DNA of 64,000 nucleotides, from NCBI RefSeq assembly GCF_954871325.1, contig NC_088775.1, positions 57,141,561 to 57,205,560 on the forward strand, written 5' to 3'. This stretch comes from Gordionus sp. m RMFG-2023 (lineage: Eukaryota > Nematomorpha > Gordioida > Chordodea > Parachordodidae). The notes beneath the pieces were generated by a model. That model had not been told where the DNA came from. It made no database searches and worked only from the letters and a program-made list of their open reading frames with translations. A program made the position numbers and the translations under genes. The stretch's first letter is position 1. Each line of letters begins with the position of its first letter. Of this stretch, positions 56,201 to 64,000 are shown in pieces.

Positions 56201-59200
56201 TACGTTTCCGGTTCAAAAAATAACATTTTTGTCGCGAAAACGTTCGAAGGGAAAAGGCTAACATCTTAAGTTTAATTTTTTAAATTTTTATATCATTGAA
56301 CTCAGAATTAAATTTCCTATCTAAATATGCTTTGATGTATTTTTTTACGATATCGGTTCAAAAAATAAATTTAAAAAATTTTTTTGTGGTAAAAACGTTG
56401 GAAGGGAAAAGGCTAACATCTTATTTGCAATTTTGAATATTTTTATATCATTCTACTCAGAATTAAATTTCCTATCCAATTATGCTTAGATGTATTTTTT
56501 TACGTTTCCGGTTCAAAAAATAACATTTTTGTCGCGAAAACGTTCGAAGGGAAAAGGCTAACATCTTAAGTTTAATTTTTTAAATTTTTATATCATTGAA
56601 CTCAGAATTAAATTTCCTATATAAATATGCTTTGATGTATTTTTTTACGATATCGGTTCAAAAAATAAATTTTAAAAATTTTTTTGTGGTAAAAACGTTG
56701 GAAGGGAAAAGGCTAACATCTTATATGCAATTTTGAATATTTTTATATCATTCTACTCAGAATTAAATTTCCTATCCAATTATGCTTAGATGTATTTTTT
56801 TACGTTTCCGGTTCAAAAAATAACATTTTTGTCGCGAAAACGTTCGAAGGGAAAAGGCTAACATCTTAAGTTTAATTTTTTAAATTTTTATATCATTGAA
56901 CTCAGAATTAAATTTCCTATCTAAATATGCTTTGATGTATTTTTTTACGATATCGGTTCAAAAAATAAATTTTAAAAATTTTTTTGTGGTAAAAACGTTG
57001 GAAGGGAAAAGGCTAACATCTTATATGCAATTTTGAATATTTTTATATCATTCTACTCAGAATTAAATTTCCTATCCAATTATGCTTAGATGTATTTTTT
57101 TACGTTTCCGGTTCAAAAAATAACATTTTTGTCGCGAAAACGTTCGAAGGGAAAAGGCTAACATCTTAAGTTTAATTTTTTAAATTTTTATATCATTGAA
57201 CTCAGAATTAAATTTCCTATCTAAATATGCTTTGATGTATTTTTTTACGATATCGGTTCAAAAAATAAATTTTAAAAATTTTTTTGTGGTAAAAACGTTG
57301 GAAGGGAAAAGGCTAACATCTTAAGTTTAATTTTGAATATTTTTATATCATTCTACTCAGAATTAAATTTCCTATCCAATTATGCTTAGATGTATTTTTT
57401 TACGTTTCCGGTTCAAAAAATAACATTTTTGTCGCGAAAACGTTCGAAGGGAAAAGGCTAACATCTTAAGTTTAATTTTTTAAATTTTTATATCATTGAA
57501 CTCAGAATTAAATTTCCTATCTAAATATGCTTTGATGTATTTTTTTACGTTTCCGGTTCAAAAAATAACATTTTTGTCGCGAAAACGTTCGAAGGGAAAA
57601 GGCTAACATCTTAAGTTTAATTTTTTAAATTTTTATATCATTGAACTCAGAATTAAATTTCCTATCTAAATATGCTTTGATGTATTTTTTTACGATATCG
57701 GTTCAAAAAATAAATTTAAAAAATTTTTTTGTGGTAAAAACGTTGGAAGGGAAAAGGCTAACATCTTATTTGCAATTTTGAATATTTTTATATCATTCTA
57801 CTCAGAATTAAATTTCCTATCCAATTATGCTTAGATGTATTTTTTTACGTTTCCGGTTCAAAAAATAACATTTTTGTCGCGAAAACGTTCGAAGGGAAAA
57901 GGCTAACATCTTAAGTTTAATTTTTTAAATTTTTATATCATTGAACTCAGAATTAAATTTCCTATCTAAATATGCTTTGATGTATTTTTTTACGTTTCCG
58001 GTTCAAAAAATAACATTTTTGTCGCGAAAACGTTCGAAGGGAAAAGGCTAACATCTTAAGTTTAATTTTTTAAATTTTTATATCATTGAACTCAGAATTA
58101 AATTTCCTATCTAAATATGCTTTGATGTATTTTTTTACGATATCGGTTCAAAAAATAAATTTAAAAAATTTTTTTGTGGTAAAAACGTTGGAAGGGAAAA
58201 GGCTAACATCTTATTTGCAATTTTGAATATTTTTATATCATTCTACTCAGAATTAAATTTCCTATCCAATTATGCTTAGATGTATTTTTTTACGTTTCCG
58301 GTTCAAAAAATAACATTTTTGTCGCGAAAACGTTCGAAGGGAAAAGGCTAACATCTTAAGTTTAATTTTTTAAATTTTTATATCATTGAACTCAGAATTA
58401 AATTTCCTATATAAATATGCTTTGATGTATTTTTTTACGATATCGGTTCAAAAAATAAATTTTAAAAATTTTTTTGTGGTAAAAACGTTGGAAGGGAAAA
58501 GGCTAACATCTTATATGCAATTTTGAATATTTTTATATCATTCTACTCAGAATTAAATTTCCTATCCAATTATGCTTAGATGTATTTTTTTACGTTTCCG
58601 GTTCAAAAAATAACATTTTTGTCGCGAAAACGTTCGAAGGGAAAAGGCTAACATCTTAAGTTTAATTTTTTAAATTTTTATATCATTGAACTCAGAATTA
58701 AATTTCCTATCTAAATATGCTTTGATGTATTTTTTTACGATATCGGTTCAAAAAATAAATTTTAAAAATTTTTTTGTGGTAAAAACGTTGGAAGGGAAAA
58801 GGCTAACATCTTATATGCAATTTTGAATATTTTTATATCATTCTACTCAGAATTAAATTTCCTATCCAATTATGCTTAGATGTATTTTTTTACGTTTCCG
58901 GTTCAAAAAATAACATTTTTGTCGCGAAAACGTTCGAAGGGAAAAGGCTAACATCTTAAGTTTAATTTTTTAAATTTTTATATCATTGAACTCAGAATTA
59001 AATTTCCTATCTAAATATGCTTTGATGTATTTTTTTACGATATCGGTTCAAAAAATAAATTTTAAAAATTTTTTTGTGGTAAAAACGTTGGAAGGGAAAA
59101 GGCTAACATCTTATATGCAATTTTGAATATTTTTATATCATTCTACTCAGAATTAAATTTCCTATCCAATTATGCTTAGATGTATTTTTTTACGTTTCCG

Positions 59201-62200
59201 GTTCAAAAAATAACATTTTTGTCGCGAAAACGTTCGAAGGGAAAAGGCTAACATCTTAAGTTTAATTTTTTAAATTTTTATATCATTGAACTCAGAATTA
59301 AATTTCCTATCTAAATATGCTTTGATGTATTTTTTTACGATATCGGTTCAAAAAATAAATTTTAAAAATTTTTTTGTGGTAAAAACGTTGGAAGGGAAAA
59401 GGCTAACATCTTATATGCAATTTTGAATATTTTTATATCATTCTACTCAGAATTAAATTTCCTATCCAATTATGCTTAGATGTATTTTTTTACGTTTCCG
59501 GTTCAAAAAATAACATTTTTGTCGCGAAAACGTTCGAAGGGAAAAGGCTAACATCTTAAGTTTAATTTTTTAAATTTTTATATCATTGAACTCAGAATTA
59601 AATTTCCTATCTAAATATGCTTTGATGTATTTTTTTATGTTTCCGGTTCAAAAAATAACATTTTTGTCGCGAAAACGTTCGAAGGGAAAAGGCTAACATC
59701 TTAAGTTTAATTTTTTAAATTTTTATATCATTGAACTCAGAATTAAATTTCCTATCTAAATATGCTTTGATGTATTTTTTTACGATATCGGTTCAAAAAA
59801 TAAATTTAAAAAATTTTTTTGTGGTAAAAACGTTGGAAGGGAAAAGGCTAACATCTTATTTGCAATTTTGAATATTTTTATATCATTCTACTCAGAATTA
59901 AATTTCCTATCCAATTATGCTTAGATGTATTTTTTTACGTTTCCGGTTCAAAAAATAACATTTTTGTCGCGAAAACGTTCGAAGGGAAAAGGCTAACATC
60001 TTAAGTTTAATTTTTTAAATTTTTATATCATTGAACTCAGAATTAAATTTCCTATATAAATATGCTTTGATGTATTTTTTTACGATATCGGTTCAAAAAA
60101 TAAATTTTAAAAATTTTTTTGTGGTAAAAACGTTGGAAGGGAAAAGGCTAACATCTTATATGCAATTTTGAATATTTTTATATCATTCTACTCAGAATTA
60201 AATTTCCTATCCAATTATGCTTAGATGTATTTTTTTACGTTTCCTGTTCAAAAAATAACATTTTTGTCGCGAAAACGTTCGAAGGGAAAAGGCTAACATC
60301 TTAAGTTTAATTTTTTAAATTTTTATATCATTGAACTCAGAATTAAATTTCCTATCTAAATATGCTTTGATGTATTTTTTTACGATATCGGTTCAAAAAA
60401 TAAATTTTAAAAATTTTTTTGTGGTAAAAACGTTGGAAGGGAAAAGGCTAACATCTTATATGCAATTTTGAATATTTTTATATCATTCTACTCAGAATTA
60501 AATTTCCTATCCAATTATGCTTAGATGTATTTTTTTACGTTTCCGGTTCAAAAAATAACATTTTTGTCGCGAAAACGTTCGAAGGGAAAAGGCTAACATC
60601 TTAAGTTTAATTTTTTAAATTTTTATATCATTGAACTCAGAATTAAATTTCCTATCTAAATATGCTTTGATGTATTTTTTTACGATATCGGTTCAAAAAA
60701 TAAATTTAAAAAATTTTTTTGTGGTAAAAACGTTGGAAGGGAAAAGGCTAACATCTTATTTGCAATTTTGAATATTTTTATATCATTCTACTCAGAATTA
60801 AATTTCCTATCCAATTATGCTTAGATGTATTTTTTTACGTTTCCGGTTCAAAAAATAACATTTTTGTCGCGAAAACGTTCGAAGGGAAAAGGCTAACATC
60901 TTAAGTTTAATTTTTTAAATTTTTATATCATTGAACTCAGAATTAAATTTCCTATCTAAATATGCTTTGATGTATTTTTTTACGTTTCCGGTTCAAAAAA
61001 TAACATTTTTGTCGCGAAAACGTTCGAAGGGAAAAGGCTAACATCTTAAGTTTAATTTTTTAAATTTTTATATCATTGAACTCAGAATTAAATTTCCTAT
61101 CTAAATATGCTTTGATGTATTTTTTTACGATATCGGTTCAAAAAATAAATTTAAAAAATTTTTTTGTGGTAAAAACGTTGGAAGGGAAAAGGCTAACATC
61201 TTATTTGCAATTTTGAATATTTTTATATCATTCTACTCAGAATTAAATTTCCTATCCAATTATGCTTAGATGTATTTTTTTACGTTTCCGGTTCAAAAAA
61301 TAACATTTTTGTCGCGAAAACGTTCGAAGGGAAAAGGCTAACATCTTAAGTTTAATTTTTTAAATTTTTATATCATTGAACTCAGAATTAAATTTCCTAT
61401 ATAAATATGCTTTGATGTATTTTTTTACGATATCGGTTCAAAAAATAAATTTTAAAAATTTTTTTGTGGTAAAAACGTTGGAAGGGAAAAGGCTAACATC
61501 TTATATGCAATTTTGAATATTTTTATATCATTCTACTCAGAATTAAATTTCCTATCCAATTATGCTTAGATGTATTTTTTTACGTTTCCGGTTCAAAAAA
61601 TAACATTTTTGTCGCGAAAACGTTCGAAGGGAAAAGGCTAACATCTTAAGTTTAATTTTTTAAATTTTTATATCATTGAACTCAGAATTAAATTTCCTAT
61701 CTAAATATGCTTTGATGTATTTTTTTACGATATCGGTTCAAAAAATAAATTTTAAAAATTTTTTTGTGGTAAAAACGTTGGAAGGGAAAAGGCTAACATC
61801 TTATATGCAATTTTGAATATTTTTATATCATTCTACTCAGAATTAAATTTCCTATCCAATTATGCTTAGATGTATTTTTTTACGTTTCCGGTTCAAAAAA
61901 TAACATTTTTGTCGCGAAAACGTTCGAAGGGAAAAGGCTAACATCTTAAGTTTAATTTTTTAAATTTTTATATCATTGAACTCAGAATTAAATTTCCTAT
62001 CTAAATATGCTTTGATGTATTTTTTTACGATATCGGTTCAAAAAATAAATTTTAAAAATTTTTTTGTGGTAAAAACGTTGGAAGGGAAAAGGCTAACATC
62101 TTAAGTTTGCAATTTTGAATATTTTTATATCATTCTACTCAGAATTAAATTTCCTATCCAATTATGCTTAGATGTATTTTTTTACGTTTCCGGTTCAAAA

Positions 62201-64000
62201 AATAACATTTTTGTCGCGAAAACGTTCGAAGGGAAAAGGCTAACATCTTAAGTTTAATTTTTTAAATTTTTATATCATTGAACTCAGAATTAAATTTCCT
62301 ATCTAAATATGCTTTGATGTATTTTTTTACGTTTCCGGTTCAAAAAATAACATTTTTGTCGCGAAAACGTTCGAAGGGAAAAGGCTAACATCTTAAGTTT
62401 AATTTTTTAAATTTTTATATCATTGAACTCAGAATTAAATTTCCTATCTAAATATGCTTTGATGTATTTTTTTACGATATCGGTTCAAAAAATAAATTTA
62501 AAAAATTTTTTTGTGGTAAAAACGTTGGAAGGGAAAAGGGTAACATCTTATTTGCAATTTTGAATATTTTTATATCATTCTACTCAGAATTAAATTTCCT
62601 ATCCAATTATGCTTAGATGTATTTTTTTACGTTTCCGGTTCAAAAAATAACATTTTTGTCGCGAAAACGTTCGAAGGGAAAAGGCTAACATCTTAAGTTT
62701 AATTTTTTAAATTTTTATATCATTGAACTCAGAATTAAATTTCCTATATAAATATGCTTTGATGTATTTTTTTACGATATCGGTTCAAAAAATAAATTTT
62801 AAAAATTTTTTTGTGGTAAAAACGTTGGAAGGGAAAAGGCTAACATCTTATATGCAATTTTGAATATTTTTATATCATTCTACTCAGAATTAAATTTCCT
62901 ATCCAATTATGCTTAGATGTATTTTTTTACGTTTCCTGTTCAAAAAATAACATTTTTGTCGCGAAAACGTTCGAAGGGAAAAGGCTAACATCTTAAGTTT
63001 AATTTTTTAAATTTTTATATCATTGAACTCAGAATTAAATTTCCTATCTAAATATGCTTTGATGTATTTTTTTACGATATCGGTTCAAAAAATAAATTTT
63101 AAAAATTTTTTTGTGGTAAAAACGTTGGAAGGGAAAAGGCTAACATCTTATATGCAATTTTGAATATTTTTATATCATTCTACTCAGAATTAAATTTCCT
63201 ATCCAATTATGCTTAGATGTATTTTTTTACGTTTCCGGTTCAAAAAATAACATTTTTGTCGCGAAAACGTTCGAAGGGAAAAGGCTAACATCTTAAGTTT
63301 AATTTTTTAAATTTTTATATCATTGAACTCAGAATTAAATTTCCTATCTAAATATGCTTTGATGTATTTTTTTACGATATCGGTTCAAAAAATAAATTTT
63401 AAAAATTTTTTTGTGGTAAAAACGTTGGAAGGGAAAAGGCTAACATCTTATATGCAATTTTGAATATTTTTATATCATTCTACTCAGAATTAAATTTCCT
63501 ATCCAATTATGCTTAGATGTATTTTTTTACGTTTCCGGTTCAAAAAATAACATTTTTGTCGCGAAAACGTTCGAAGGGAAAAGGCTAACATCTTAAGTTT
63601 AATTTTTTAAATTTTTATATCATTGAACTCAGAATTAAATTTCCTATCTAAATATGCTTTGATGTATTTTTTTACGTTTCCGGTTCAAAAAATAACATTT
63701 TTGTCGCGAAAACGTTCGAAGGGAAAAGGCTAACATCTTAAGTTTAATTTTTTAAATTTTTATATCATTGAACTCAGAATTAAATTTCCTATCTAAATAT
63801 GCTTTGATGTATTTTTTTACGATATCGGTTCAAAAAATAAATTTAAAAAATTTTTTTGTGGTAAAAACGTTGGAAGGGAAAAGGGTAACATCTTATTTGC
63901 AATTTTGAATATTTTTATATCATTCTACTCAGAATTAAATTTCCTATCCAATTATGCTTAGATGTATTTTTTTACGTTTCCGGTTCAAAAAATAACATTT
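50226..64000. repeat. Satellite unit 3: end module and long array running off the window
   Basis: End module 50226-50875 matches unit 2 closely. The array starts at 50876 and continues unbroken on plus to the right edge, at least 13.1 kb or about 44 dimers. No inverted end module is reached. No ORF, transposon or other insertion interrupts it. Confidence 0.92.
50876..64000 (+). repeat. Satellite array 3 with higher-order structure
   Basis: The 300-bp dimer with recombinant monomers (front of the 155-bp type, back of the 145-bp type) at about 51848, 53192, 54839, 56182, 57529, 57972, 59619, 60962, 62309 and 63652. The spacings are about 1344, 1647, 1343, 1347, 443, 1647, 1343, 1347 and 1343, that is, multiples of 300 plus 145. 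Single-base variants such as CCTATATAAA and TTTCCTGTTC recur in the same register. Confidence 0.92.

Noticed and set aside
39683-64000. CENP-B-box-like sequence (CGTTGGAAGGGA in the 155-bp monomer, CGTTCGAAGGGA in the 145-bp monomer)
   Set aside because: It shares CGTTGGAA and GGGA with the box, but the spacing is short and the essential TTCG....A..CGGG pattern does not fit on either strand.
39683-64000. CRISPR-like alternation of repeat and spacer
   Set aside because: The whole 300-bp unit is repeated, the intervening parts are not unique, and the context is eukaryotic satellite.
1-64000. tRNA or rRNA genes
   Set aside because: I found no cloverleaf-compatible or rRNA-like segment by eye; a dedicated scan would be needed to exclude them.

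Overview
The window is AT-rich eukaryotic DNA made almost entirely of mobile elements and satellite repeats; I find no host gene I can defend. The mix of a LINE with an AP-type endonuclease, Ty3/gypsy LTR elements, a DUF4371-type hAT, a FLYWCH-headed Mutator-like transposon and an IS630/Tc1-like transposon, plus a roughly 49-bp intron in one transposase, suggests an animal genome, probably an invertebrate. A non-animal eukaryote with acquired elements cannot be excluded. The species cannot be named from the sequence. The density of nested insertions and the long satellite arrays point to heterochromatin, possibly pericentromeric.

Layout. 1-1.7 kb: decayed LINE (minus strand) running off the left edge. 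2.57-4.65 kb: 5' part of a Ty3/gypsy fossil (element A). 4.65-5.91 kb: dead IS630/Tc1-like transposon. 5.92-14.35 kb: Ty3/gypsy element B with both LTRs, itself carrying a TTAA-flanked inverted-repeat element at 8.47-10.78 kb that contains smaller insertions. 14.35-17.9 kb: AT-rich unknown DNA with a foldback hairpin. 17.91-18.52 kb: hAT-type MITE with its target duplication. 18.84-19.58 kb: small inverted cluster of the satellite that dominates the right half. 19.58-20.02 kb: probable MITE. 20.02-21.91 kb: 3' part of a Ty3/gypsy fossil (element C, minus strand), same LTR family as A.

22.02-37.20 kb is one hAT transposon with 9-bp matching ends and a perfect 8-bp target duplication (GCAATGTA). 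It was inflated by two later insertions: Ty3/gypsy element D (23.75-31.29 kb, minus strand, nearly whole, about 98% similar LTRs by eye) and a Mutator-like element (about 33.0-36.57 kb) with long inverted arms built of short GAGAA-type repeats around a FLYWCH/MULE transposase.

37.33-64.00 kb is a satellite domain. It starts with a foldback-like element (37.33-38.88 kb) whose inverted arms contain satellite monomers. Then come units of the form [end module - satellite array - inverted end module] at 38.9-44.83, 44.84-50.23 and 50.23->64 kb. The arrays are a 300-bp dimer of 145-bp and 155-bp monomers, with recombinant monomers spaced in a regular higher-order pattern. The second unit is duplicated with a period of about 5391 bp.

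The most unusual signals are (i) a satellite that appears to be part of a foldback-type mobile element and to have grown into higher-order arrays, and (ii) a Ty3/gypsy group whose first ORF has an N-terminal hydrophobic segment and zinc knuckles, and which has a further zinc-knuckle ORF after the integrase, next to the 3' LTR.
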